Shown here in pieces: positions 1-10,291 of a stretch of 64,000 nucleotides of DNA. The number at the start of each line of letters is the position of its first letter. Position 1 is the stretch's first letter. This DNA is from Immersiella caudata (Eukaryota; Ascomycota; Sordariomycetes; Sordariales; Lasiosphaeriaceae): NCBI GenBank assembly GCA_030512335.1, contig JAULSU010000007.1, positions 2,852,001 through 2,916,000 of the forward strand, read 5' to 3'. The position numbers and the translations under genes are program-made. Under the pieces are notes generated by a model. That model was not told where the DNA came from, made no database searches, and was given only the letters and a program-made list of their open reading frames with translations.

Positions 1-2990
1 ACCCGGGCGCCGCCTCAGCGTCGAGCAGCTGGAAGTCTGTGTGGCGCTCGATCGCGGGATATTGTGACTCAAACAACCTCCCGTACAGGCGCCCAGCAGG
101 TGTCGCATAGATGTCACGGTAGCCCCAAACTGGTGGAAATGTCTCTTCGCCTACGGGTGCCGGCAACAGCGTGTCCTTCACGAAATCGTCCTTGCCACTC
201 AAGTTGAAGATGACGTTTGGCGTGACGATTCGCTTGCGGATGAACTGCCACTCTTGCGCGGTGGTGCCCTTGTGGACAATGAAGCTGGGCTTGTTCGGTG
301 CCCAGTCCTTGGTCCTGGTCTGACGGATAACGATGCTTGTGGACTTGTCCACGGCCGAGTTTCGCTTTTTGCCCTTGGCGGTGAGTATCTGGTGTACCAG
401 ATCGCGGAAATCCTTGATATTCGTGGATTCGGGATTGAAGGAGACCCCCTTTCCGGAAACTCTGCTGTGGAACAAGGAGTAGGTGCTGAAGATGGGACGC
501 AGGACAAGAAATTGCGGGAATGCACCGAGTCCGGAGTCCGACTTCTTCACACCAGGGGCTGTCCGCGAGCGGATATGCTTGTGCCAGCCGTCAAGAAATA
601 GCACGACCTCGTCGAGGGAGTCCTCTCGGGTATCTTTGGAGCCAGCAACTGATAGCACGAGGCCAGGCGTACGGGCGCCGAGGAAGTCGCCCCCAGTTCG
701 AACCTCAATGCCGGCAAGCCTTGCAACATCTTCATCGGCTCCATCCAGCTTGGACCCGCCCCTCACAGCCTGTCTCACTGCCTGAAGGAAGCGGTTCTTC
801 ACCGTGTTCCTCGTGGCCGCTGTGCCCAGTTCTCGATGCAGCAGGCAGGGCAGCTCGCCACTCACCGCATCGTGCACCGCACCGGGAATGTAGATGTTGA
901 AGCGGTCGCTAGGGCTACCAAAATCTCCTCCGCAGTTGTTTTCGGGCGTGTGGGCAGCGAGCATGGCGATGCCGTTCTTGTTGCTCATCCACGTCCTGTA
1001 TAAGTCATGCCAGTCGACGAAACTCAGACCGCCATAGGAGACGCCGTAGGGCCTGTCGGGCTCCTCCAGGCCGATGAAGGCGTCTGGAACGGCGGGACGA
1101 CCCGGCCGGTTTGCGATGCGGCCTCCAGCAAGCAAACGACAGGCTCGCTCCATCAGGATGCCGAAGTAGTTGGTGTACCAGTAGTGGTTCGGGGCCTTCT
1201 CGGGTATGCGCAGGTAGGCCACGTCTGGGCGGTTCATCTCATCATCTTGCACCCAGTGTAGACACAGGCGCTGAATGCTGCTGTCGAACGGAGGCTCAAG
1301 GGCCCCGTCTCTAGGCGGTCGGTCGGGGGTATCGCCCATGGGTCTGTTCTGGCCGGCTGTGGTGATGAAGATGGCTTTCGAGAACGGCCAGCTTTCCTCG
1401 CCTTCCTCATCCGGGTCGTATGGAGACGAGGAGACGAGCTCGGTGCGCAGCCAATCCAAGGCCGCAAGGTCGGCGCTGAAGTTGCCAGCGCCCTGGCATG
1501 GCACAAGCTTGCTCTGAGTCTCAGACCAGGGGTCGACATCGCCCTTTGGCTGGCGGTCGACCAGGTACAGCTTGTACGTGACGCCAGCGCGGTTGTCAAG
1601 ACCAAGGATGCGGTCCACGGCGTCGACGAAGCCATACAACGAACCAATGGGGAACCATACAATGCCTTGCCAGCCATACAGTGGCACCCATATCTTGCCG
1701 GTCCCAGGAAACGGCGATTTCATCTTGTCGACCTCGAATTGGCCGTGCTCTAGCGCTGAGTGCACAGTGTAACCCAAGTCCGGCGTCAGGGTGGGCAGCC
1801 CATGCGTAGCCGGCCAGCTGTGCTCATAGTCCTCATCGTCGGGATCACTCTGCTCATCGGGTGACTCGTCCGGTGCGACGGTGATCTGCTTTGAGACTCG
1901 ACCACCGCGCAACGTCATGGTAGGATAATCCCCATGAAGGCCGTTCTCCTCAGGGAACCCCCCACCGCGCAAGCCAACAGATTGGGGCGCGCCGCCGAAA
2001 ACAACAGGGTCGTTGTTGCCCCTCTCCCTGATCCTCTGGAACGCATAGTACGCCTCTAGTGTGGGATCGGCATCTGCATCATTGTCAGTCATCTCCCTCC
2101 ACGGCGCAGTCTCACTCAAACTCACCTCTCACCCCATCCCACTCATACATTCTCGCGTGGTACTTGTTCAAAAACCTCAGCCTCCCACTCTCCGGCTCTG
2201 TCTCGTCCCCCTTCATCCACTCTTCCGTCTCCGTTTCATCCTCAGAATCCCCCGCGCCACGGTAAGCGCCCCATCCTCTCCAATAGTTCAACCGCAACGG
2301 CGCCACCGGCAATCCATACCACAGCATGGTCAACTTGAATGGCAACTGATCGCCGCCCTGCTCCATCCACTTCTTGAATCTCTTACTCCTCACCAACTCC
2401 GAATACGCCTTCTCATTCCGCTTCTGGATCTCAACCAGTGAAGGGTTGCGGTCTCTGTCGGCAGGGAAGAGAAGGTTTCTCTCATGGGGAGTGAACTCGT
2501 TGGGGAGAATCTCGTCCAGGCTCCCGGCGCGGTCATCGGCGGCTGTGAGCGCCTCGCGGAAGTGTGCCACCTTGGCGGCGAACTCGTCCGAGGAGGGGTC
2601 GATGTTGGGATTCCAGCGGTCACGGGCTTTGGCAGCGAGCTCCTTGTCGAGCTTGGCTTGCTCGAGGACGTCAACCTTGCGCTTGCGGTTGATGAGTCGT
2701 TCCAGAGCCGCGGCTTGTTGCCTGTGGAGTTTGGCGCGAGCCCCCTCGCTGGCAGGAGTAAAGCCAGGGGCCGAGTTGTCGCCTTGGAGCTTGAGTTTGA
2801 GGGTGCTGGGCGACTTTGTGGACTTGGACCTGGTCGTCGTCACCTTGGATGTGGCGATGGCCGTCCCGCGCTTGATGTGCGCGCGGGGGGCGGTGGTTCT
2901 GGTGCCGATTTGCCGGCCCGGGACGTTGTTATCAGGCGTGGGCTCCGGCGACTGGCGCGAGAGCCAGGGGAGACGCCTGAGGAAATCCAT
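1..2990 (-). CDS. Large uncharacterised protein, 3' end beyond left edge
   Basis: I do not recognise the family. The ATG at 2990 starts a frame that runs to 2126, then a 52-nt intron (2074-2125; donor GTGAGT, branch CTGAC, acceptor CAG) and an exon open from 2073 to base 1 with no stop, so at least 984 codons are present. Codons upstream of 2990 in this frame lack another ATG. The first ~110 residues are basic, Ser/Thr/Pro-rich and look disordered. Residues ~120-290 are charged and helical, with a Trp/Tyr-rich patch (MLWYGLPVAPLRLNYWRGWG). After the intron comes an acidic linker, then a compact globular part with many aromatic residues and HTPENNCGGDFGS. No signal peptide or membrane segment is visible. 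Reading through without the intron would stop at once after GEFE, which supports the splice. Confidence 0.8.
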
Positions 2991-4239
2991 GGTGCGGAAC
3001 TTCACATAAGAATTGAGATTGTAGAGGTGCTGAGTTGTCGTTGCAAGCAGGATTCATCACGCGGCAACTGAGACTCGGGCAGGAAAAAAGGGGAAGGGGG
3101 TGTTATCAGATATTTGGTCGCCAGAAAGAAGGACATTTTGGTGAGGCGGGGCAATCAAGCATTTTTCAAGGAATGCACCTGACAAAGGCCTGGTGTCAAG
3201 TGTTTGCACTCTTGTGGTGGGGCTTTGGTGTAGCTGTGGTGAAAAAGGGGGTCGCCAATTGAACCAGGCATTGCTGCATGCGGTTGTTGGATGGCGTCCA
3301 TGAGGCCAAAGAAAGGGGGAAATGCTGAGGTAATTGCGGGAGGGCTCTCCGGAACGGGAAATGGATTTTTTGACAAAGCGCGCCGCGAGCAGAGCCTCCG
3401 AATGTTCCAGTCTCATTTCAGGTCGGCGGGATGGATGTCGATGATCCAAGGTCGGGGCTTTGTCCAAGTTGCAGACCACAGCTGCCACTTTTCGCGCTCT
3501 CTCGAAAGTGTGGTGAGTGTTGATGGAAGTTTATGGTCCGAATTGGTGAGTGGAAAGGGAAGAAGTAGCGGAAACCACAGGATTGGGGCTCAGCCCCATC
3601 GCACCTTCCTTTGAAGAGACAGAGAGCCACCCCATCTTCCAATTGGAGGGATACCACGGATATTGCCTGAAATTTTGCAGCAGTTGGGTTTCCAAGATGC
3701 CACAACCCAAATCCCTACGATGACAACCTGATCTCGAAGTCTCCCACGTTCACCCTCCTATTCGCTATCTCGGCCTTTCCAGTTCAACACTACAACATCA
3801 CTCGGCATCGTCGCACCTTCGGATTCTTTTTGTCCCATCATATCGATGCAGTCGTCCCGCCCTGGGGCTACCACATTGAGTACCTCTACCAGATAGCATC
3901 AAAACACCCCTATCTCAAGTCCCGGCATATGCTGCCACCAACCAAGAGCTCCGAAAAAAGCCTGCAGGAATTATGTCCGTTGATTAACCCGGAATTTAGG
4001 CACTGCCCGCTCTTGCGGCACAGCCTCATCCGCTTCATCTCATCGCAGCCTCACAACTCGTGCCTCGAACCCCTCACGACCTACTTCCATCTCACACCTG
4101 TCAGAAACCAACCTTCACGTATAAAACGCCACAACCCAGCCCAACTTCCGCCACCTCATCATCAACCCAAATCGACCGAGCAAACGGCAAGCCCTTACTT
4201 AACTAGAGAACCACTTCCAGGTAGTTAAAAAAAGCCACA
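2991..4239. other. Intergenic, no gene seen
   Basis: This is the 5' flank of the large left-edge gene and the upstream flank of the tRNA-like gene. Short open frames occur on both strands, but none has plausible splice signals, a recognisable domain or gene-like composition. Confidence 0.6.
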
Positions 4240-4337
4240 GGGCGGGTAGCGTAGTGGTCAGCGTGCTAATTAAGCGTATTTCAGCGTTGCTTTACCAGCG
4301 TTTAGCGAGAGCCCTGCGTTCGAATCCCAGCCCGCCC
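4240..4337 (+). tRNA. Intron-containing tRNA or tRNA-like gene, anticodon uncertain
   Basis: The ends form a perfect 7-bp acceptor stem (GGGCGGG with CCCGCCC). TA at positions 8-9 and an AGTGGTCA D-loop follow, and the 3' side has a T-arm with loop TTCGAAT (one mismatch in the stem), which is also a good B box. The total of 98 nt implies an intron of about 25 nt in the anticodon loop. Pairing GCTAA with TTAGC gives anticodon AAG; sliding one base gives TAA. Both would read Leu codons, yet there is no long variable arm as in tRNA-Leu, and the D-stem spacing is short by a base. It is therefore either an unusual tRNA or a decayed copy. A T5 run follows at once. Confidence 0.6.
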
Positions 4338-4346
4338 AAGCCCCTA

Positions 4347-4351
4347 TTTTT
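4347..4351 (+). terminator. RNA polymerase III terminator (T5)
   Basis: A run of five T residues lies 9 nt past the acceptor stem of the tRNA-like gene, the usual position for a Pol III stop. Confidence 0.55.
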
Positions 4352-4466
4352 GCCTGTCATTGTCACCACACCAGCACCGTTTTGCCAGCCAGCCAGCCAG
4401 CCTCAAACCCATCCTCGTACCAGACCCAGCACCAGCACCTCCGCAAACATCACAGACTTTACGGAA

Positions 4467-5353
4467 ATGCCCAAGCCTCTTCCCTCCAACCTCACTCTGA
4501 TCACCCGCCAAGCTCTACGCCGGGATGTCCCCTCCATTGCATCCCTCCTCGCATCTGCACCAGACGATGGCTCGGTCTATCAGTATCCCACCTATTTCGA
4601 CTATCCCAAGGAATGGAAGCAGCTTCACATGGGATGGCTCGGGCCGGAGGTGCATGACCCCACAACGCTGATCCGTGTGGCTGTCGTGCGTGAAGAAGGT
4701 GGGGATGAGACAGTAGTCGGGTTCAGCAGCTGGGGGGGAAAGGTGCTGGATGGTGATTCGGGCAAGACGAAAGGGGGTAATATTTGGGCGAACTGGGGGG
4801 AAGGTATGTTCAATCTCCACTGAGATCAGGCCCTTGAGTGCTGAGTTGACCCATCCCAGCTCTCGACCTGGAAGCCTCTGAAGAGCCAGAGCTGGAACCA
4901 GAACTTGACACTTCCAAGGCCATGGAATCCAGCTCGGTCCACAGCGAGGCCGTCAGACGAAACCTGGCAATGCAAGAATCTCTCTCACCGACGCAATTCA
5001 CGCCGTGCTACCAGCTCACTGGCCTTTCCGTTCACCCTGATCACCAAGGCTACGGTATCGGCAGCCTGCTCGTGCGCTGGGGCCTGGAAAAAGCGGCGGA
5101 GGAGGGTCTCCCTGTGTTCACGGCTGGTGAGGCGCGGGGCGTGGAGTTCTACGAGAGGGCATTGGGATTCCAAAAGATCAAGGGGAGTGAGTACTGGTTG
5201 GACAAGGGCGGGAAAGATATCACTAGCGAGGATGTTGCCGCCGGGAACGATGACTGGATGAAGCTGAATGGTGGCGTATCAGGAGCAGAGATGGTGTGGT
5301 GTCCAAAGAAGTACAGAATCGAGGTGAGGGGGCACGTTTACGGGGTATTGTAA
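4467..5353 (+). CDS. GNAT family N-acetyltransferase
   Basis: Two exons, 4467-4803 and 4860-5353, flank a 56-nt intron (donor GTATGT, acceptor CAG) and encode 276 aa. The N-terminal half has the usual GNAT opening (LTLITRQALRRDVPSIASLL) and an aromatic patch. An acidic insert (residues ~115-132, EASEEPELEPELD) interrupts the core. The acetyl-CoA binding segment is clear: LSVHPDHQGYGIGSLL near residues 169-184 fits the Q/RxxGxG/A motif A, followed by EFYERALGF typical of motif B. It probably acetylates a small molecule or protein amine; the substrate cannot be told. The gene begins 130 nt after the tRNA-like gene, and its 3' end overlaps the relic ORF on the opposite strand. Confidence 0.9.
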
Positions 5354-5490
5354 CAAAGCAATCTACTTTCTGGAGATGTGATCCTGGAGCACTTTCCTAT
5401 CCACCGCCTCCGTTCGTCGGCTGAGGCCGGAAACTCGATGCCCTCGAGATCGTCCGGATTGACTTCGTGCCCGCTGCACGAGGTATTCAT
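5338..5490 (-). pseudogene. Truncated N-terminal copy of the CorA-like gene at 8006
   Basis: This 50-codon frame shares the pattern M-T-C-GHEV-DL-G-FP-AD-W-GKC-RI-S with the first 41 residues of the intact gene starting at 8006 on the other strand. The match stops where the frame runs antisense into the last codons of the GNAT gene, and a stop follows at 5338. No downstream exons, CorA core or membrane segments are present. The flanking DNA up to about 5935 also resembles the 5' flank of the intact gene, so this is a broken duplicate rather than a chance similarity. It could still be transcribed from the duplicated promoter. Confidence 0.7.
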
Positions 5491-5935
5491 GTCGGTTTGG
5501 TACGGGTCGTGCTTTGTGTACACCAGGTAGGAGCGTCCTTGGAGATGGCCGGTAAAGCTCGGAGACAACGGCACACTACGCTCTGGAACTTGAGGGTGAG
5601 GCTCAGCAGTTGCAGCTGCGCTGTCGAAAGACGCACACTTGACTGGGAAAATTCAAGGGCAAGAAAGTGCTCCATGAACCCCCATCTTCAGAGATATCTC
5701 AGACGAATTACCCCGCAAGAGTGGTGTTAGAGGCAGCCGGTCGGGTGTGTTGGATCGAAATGTCTTGTCTATAAAGTATAAACGGAGTTGGACGCGAATA
5801 AATCCACAATTCGCTCTCAAATTTCCAACATGGCCGCGCATCAATAGTCAGTTAGGCACGATCGGATGAAGGAGTCTTGAGGAGAGCCGCGCCTGCCGCA
5901 AATGCACCGCACGACCTAACATAACCCATTTGAGC
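5345..5935 (-). repeat. Left arm of a diverged inverted duplication
   Basis: Read on the minus strand, this segment lines up with 7535-8130 on the plus strand in the same order and with similar spacing. A block at 5848-5935 matches 7535-7620 (shared cores such as CGGCAGG and CTTCATC-GATCG), the next has GGCTGCCTC-AACA, and then the CorA-like start codon region. About 360 nt separate the block from the start region here, against about 385 nt in the right arm. Identity looks like 65-75% over the best blocks, judged by eye. Confidence 0.65.
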
Positions 5936-6519
5936 ATGGCAGTAACGGTCTGTTTTGCGGCTCCCTGAATCGTCTCCCAAAGGCTTTTCTCCATGACTTT
6001 AGCCCAGGCCTTACTGCACATTACTCCACGCACCTCTTCCCTGACCGAGCCAAGTCTTCTACCGCCGTAGCCATCGATCACCACCTATCCCCTGTGCCCG
6101 GCCTGGAAAGCTTACCGGGTCCGGGCCGGCCCTGTGACGCACCCGATCGCCCCACTCCCTAATAAAATCCCTCCGACTACAGTACCTGTAAACACGGGAA
6201 TCCCCACTCCCTTTAGGCGCTTACCCGTACCTGCAGGGAATAGCTTCAACGACGCTCCTTTAACGATACCTGATTTTATATCGATTAACCCCCCTCCCCT
6301 TTTCCCCTCTGGTCTGAACATAAGACCTTATGTTACCACCCTCGTGCTTAACGTCATTGCCACCCCCTGACATATAATCCCTCTCAATCCTTCCCAGGAG
6401 GAATGCTTCAACAGACCCCCCCCCCCCCTAGCATGCATGACAAGAGGCCTTCAACCCGCCTGCCAGTGCCTCCTGGAAGCTGCCGAGGCCTGAGTAGCGA
6501 AATGCAGCACCAAGCCTCC
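5936..6519. other. Spacer between inverted arms, no gene seen
   Basis: A Pro-coding plus-strand frame at 6134-6370 and a poly-C tract near 6417-6428 are the only notable features. The frame has no domain and I do not call it. Confidence 0.5.
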
Positions 6520-6896
6520 TTATCGGCGACCGCTCCGGCGACCAGCTCTATTCACAAGCTTTTCCACCTTCCTCAGCATCTCCTGGGACATCACAAGCCG
6601 CCGTCAACAAGATTCCATCTACAACCCAGCCCACATGAAAAGTACTTACACTGTTCAAAGGGTAATCCGTCTTGATGATTGGAGCTTTGTTCCTCGCGAT
6701 CTGTAGGTCATGCCATCAGCACCTCGCTGATCGAAACAAAGAAAGACGACTCGGAACAAAGAAACTCACTGACCTCGATGCCAAAACTGATCCTATACTC
6801 AGCAGTGAGATAACTCTCCAACGCAGCGTACACGGAAATCTCATCAAAGTTTGAGTTCTCAGTGTAGGGTATGACGTAGGAGTGTACCAGACTCAT
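6520..6896 (-). CDS. Small uncharacterised 78-aa protein, three exons
   Basis: Exons are 6774-6896, 6650-6700 and 6520-6582, joined by introns of 73 nt (donor GTCAGT, acceptor CAG) and 67 nt (donor GTAAGT, acceptor CAG). Each junction is in phase 0, and the joined frame runs from ATG to TAA. The protein opens MSLVHSYVIPYTENSNFDEI, continues with a probable helix (SVYAALESYL) and IARNKAPIIKTDYP, and ends in a basic helix and RRSGRR tail. It has no signal peptide or membrane segment. I do not recognise it. Three consistent exons with low-complexity-free sequence argue for a real gene. It lies in the spacer of the inverted duplication and points toward the GNAT gene. Confidence 0.6.
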
Positions 6897-7534
6897 GGTT
6901 CATACGGCAAGTGGGCGACAGGCTGTGACAGGCTGCTGGGATTAGGTAGATGGAAAGATGGAGGGTTGTCTGTCAGGGGGTGGCAAAGATGTCGACCACA
7001 AAGGTGGGAACATGGGGTCTTAAGTTCAGACTGGGGGGTTTGAGGGGAGGTGGGTTAATCGGTTATTGTTGGACTAGAGGCTGAGGCACGGCGGGGAGAG
7101 CCATTCGAGTTAGTCTCTCGAGATACGGGCGAGGGATGCCCGAGGTATGCGGGGATCCGCATGGTGCAGGTTGTCGGAGGAGGTGATTGGAGTTTTGGGG
7201 GATCGGATGTGACGGAGGCGGACCGGAGCCTTGCGGGCTTTCCGCGCCGGGCACAACGACGGGAGTGGGACGAAGGGTCGGCAGTTTGAGTGGGACAAGT
7301 GGATGCTGTGCTACGACGAGTTTGCTGCCTGGTTGCCTGGAATTTGTGGGCAGACTCAGGGGCCTTGTCGGGAGTCGAAACAATTAACGAGTACCGTGGT
7401 AAAAGCCTTGGTCGGTCAGGGAACAGATGCATGGAGCTAATGTGCAGGAGAAGACCTGCATGGAAACTATCGATATGAGCCTCAAAGCAACGTTCGTTCA
7501 AAGGAAGCCGCAACTCAGAGCCTCGCTGCTGAAG
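6897..7534. other. Intergenic, no gene seen
   Basis: This is the upstream flank of the 78-aa gene. Overlapping frames on both strands near 7055-7513 have skewed composition without motifs or good splice sites. Confidence 0.5.
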
Positions 7535-8130
7535 AGGGTTAGGTTGGGTTGTGTGGTGCGGTTACGGCAGGTGCGACACTGCCCCAGACTTCTTCATCGG
7601 ATCGAATCTGACTGGCCATGGGGTATGACCACGTCGGAAATTCCGCTGCGCCTCATAAAACAGGGCGAGAATTATGCCATTTGGTTCAATGTTAATACCA
7701 AAAAACCGTCATACGACTCAACGCAGCTGCAATATAGGCGCGAGGCTGCGTGACCCGGCTGCCTCCAACAACCCCCTCGCAGGGCGACCACCTGATTCAC
7801 CCCCACAAGTGGGTTGCTGATCGTTTTCTCGAAAAACCATTCGCTTTTTAAAGGCGCCCTACCTACCTTGGCCGCAGAGCCTCAACGCCGAATCCTTACC
7901 TTTGAGAGAGCACAGCGTGCCGTCATCCAGGGGCCGCTAGTAACACCCCGATCACCAACTGCTTTCGAGTGAGCAGCACAGCGATATCGGAACCAAAAGT
8001 TGGGAATGGATACCTTATGCAACGGACACGAAGTTCAGCTAAAGGACCTTGATGGCCTCTACTTTCCCGATGCAGCCGACAGGTGGAAGAACTGGACTGG
8101 AAAATGCACGAGGATAGAATCGAGGTCCGG
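7535..8130 (+). repeat. Right arm of the inverted duplication
   Basis: It contains the 5' flank and first ~40 codons of the CorA-like gene and matches the minus strand of 5345-5935 in order and spacing. This arm keeps a functional coding sequence; the other does not. Confidence 0.65.
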
Positions 8131-9677
8131 ACTGTGGCGCGCCCAGGCCGCTCAAGCCTCGTCCACAGTGGGCTGGCTCAATATCACCGAGGCTGTTGGC
8201 GATGACTACGCTCAGTGGGATACATGGCTCAATACACAGAAGGTGCGTAAAAGATCAACGCCTCAGGTCCAACCAAGATATAAAATCTCCCTTGCTTACA
8301 ATGGAATAACAGCTTTACGACGCCAGCTCAGTGCCTATTGGCGGGTCTCTTGAAGAGGACCAGCTTGCCGTTGTGTACGCCTCACTCAAAACCCCCTTTT
8401 CCCTCTGCATATACTGAACCTTCACAGTGTCTTGTCCCCGGTGTTTCTGGCCGCACTCAAGAAGCACATCGATAGTCCAACAGCTTTGCGATACAGTCCG
8501 CTCCAGCGAGACTGTCTCCTTCTCCTTTCCCAACGTCTCTTCATTCACCAGGCGTACTTCTCCCTGCTGGAAGAAGGGAGTCCCTGCGCGATGAGAATCG
8601 ATGCAGAGGCCGAAGGCCGTCCTTGTCAATGTAATGTACCCTCCATGGCAACTCATCTTCTTTCTAGTTTCCCAGCTAACCCCCCACCACCCCTTACAGT
8701 CTTTCTACTCCGTACTTCCAATGCAGTGGGTGGCCAGTCAGCCATCGCAGTGACTCACTTTCCCTCTTTCAAGATTCCGGTCCAGGGACGAGCCGGAAAC
8801 AATGTCACAATAGGGGCTCGTACCAACGTCTTGATCTCTGGCTACAATGAGCAAGACCTTGAGGACTTCATCGCCAACCTTGGAATGCTCAATCACTTTC
8901 CTTCGGCCCCCTCCCAGTTCATCACCAACTTCATCAATGTGGAGAAGGAGAAGTGCTTTCGTCGAGTGCGAGAAACGGTCCGCGAGATGCAAACCGTCAT
9001 CCACGATCTCGCCAAAGAGGCCATGAAAGCTCCCTCGGCACGTCAGAAACTCAACGAGACGGTCAGCCTATACTTTGTCGTCCACCATTTACGCACCGAC
9101 CGGCTGGTTTCCTGGCGCGATCAGCTCAAGCTACTAAGGGACCAGGTAAGTCAAAAGGGGGACGACCAAAACATGGTGATGTACCTGGATCAGCAGATTT
9201 CTCGATATGATCATCGTATAGGACGGTGCGACATGGTGTTGCAGGGGGCGTCCCTTGCCTATCAGATGGAGACGACACAGCTGTCGAGGAAGGATACCGA
9301 AATCGCGATTGGCGACACAAAGACCATGAAAGCCATCGCCGTCCTGACCCTGCTCTTCCTTCCAGGTACATTTATCGCCGTATGTCTAGTTCTGACATGC
9401 CCGCTGTTTTTGTGCCGTTCGCTGACATGACGATGCTGTGCAGACTATGCTCGCCGTTCCGCAAATCGAGGACGCGCTGAAAGAGGAGAATGACCAGAGC
9501 TTTGGGACTTCCAAGTGGCTGTGGTATATCGTGTTGACGATCCCGGTGACCGTTTGTGCACTCCTTGCCTACATTTCTTGGGAGTATTGGTATAAGAGGA
9601 AGTACATCAAGAGTCTGTTTGGCGAGATAGGTAATGGGAAAGAGGATGACATTGAGCTTAATTCGACTTCAAGTTGA
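8006..9677 (+). CDS. CorA-like (Mg2+ transporter superfamily) fungal membrane protein
   Basis: The model has exons 8006-8242, 8313-8374, 8428-8630, 8700-9379 and 9444-9677 (471 aa). Introns at 8243, 8375, 8631 and 9380 have GT/AG ends and keep frame; the one at 8631-8699 is divisible by three and could be retained. The C-terminus shows two membrane segments. The first (AIAVLTLLFLPGTFIATML) matches the LPGTF-type segment of fungal CorA-like proteins, and the second is WLWYIVLTIPVTVCALLAYI. A long helical stretch with charged heptads precedes them. The GMN signature of true CorA channels is absent, so ion transport is not assured. The N-terminal ~80 residues recur as the relic at 5338-5490. In-frame codons upstream of the internal exons lack ATG, which supports the start at 8006. 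Confidence 0.8.
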
Positions 9678-10291
9678 ATGGGTTTGTGAAGACTTCATTC
9701 CTTCTCAGGACGTATTTTGGCTTAATTAGAGGCGGTTTTGGAGCACTGGATTGTCGTCGGTGTGTTGCACACGACATGTAACAGAGGAAGCATGATACCC
9801 GGAAACTGAGTCAACAGTAATGTATGGAGGCCTTCCCAAGTATGTGGTTTACTTCAATACCAACTGTATTCCTATTTTATTTTATTTTGTCCTTTAAAAA
9901 CGTAGCCTCGCAGCTCAACATAATACGCCTCGAGCTGGGCACCACACCATCTCCACCCCTGACACGGAGGGCCTCTGGCAATGTCGATCAAAGCCCTCAT
10001 ACATGCAATGGAGGCATCTTCTTCCGTAGATCGGGGCGGTTGGAATGCAGGTAAGCCCTGTGGCAGTGCAGATTGGACGTTTCGTATTGTTGGGGTCTCT
10101 TATCATGGAAACAAGACGCCTCCCGACAGGAACAAGGTCGCAACTTATCTTCGTGCGGGAGGGATGATATATTTACTAGACCCAATGCCGTCTAGGTATA
10201 CAAGAAAATGTTCAAGAATGGCCCACGATGAACGCCTGCTATGCTAATATCCAAAATGCCATAAACTCGAGGCAATGCAAAATTCCCAGTA
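9678..10291. other. Intergenic with possible decayed GNAT/CorA-like fragments
   Basis: On the minus strand near 9915-9990 a frame reads VSGVEMVWCP, close to VSGAEMVWCP in the GNAT tail, with a shared 14-base core. On the plus strand near 10200-10245 a frame reads KCSR-7 residues-LLC, resembling the relic at 5338-5490. No intact gene is present. Confidence 0.35.

Noticed and set aside
6979..6987. GGTGGCAAA, identical to the yeast proteasome control element (PACE), upstream of the 78-aa gene
   Set aside because: A 9-mer is expected about once per 130 kb on each strand by chance. There is no copy near RPN2 and the small protein has no proteasome feature.
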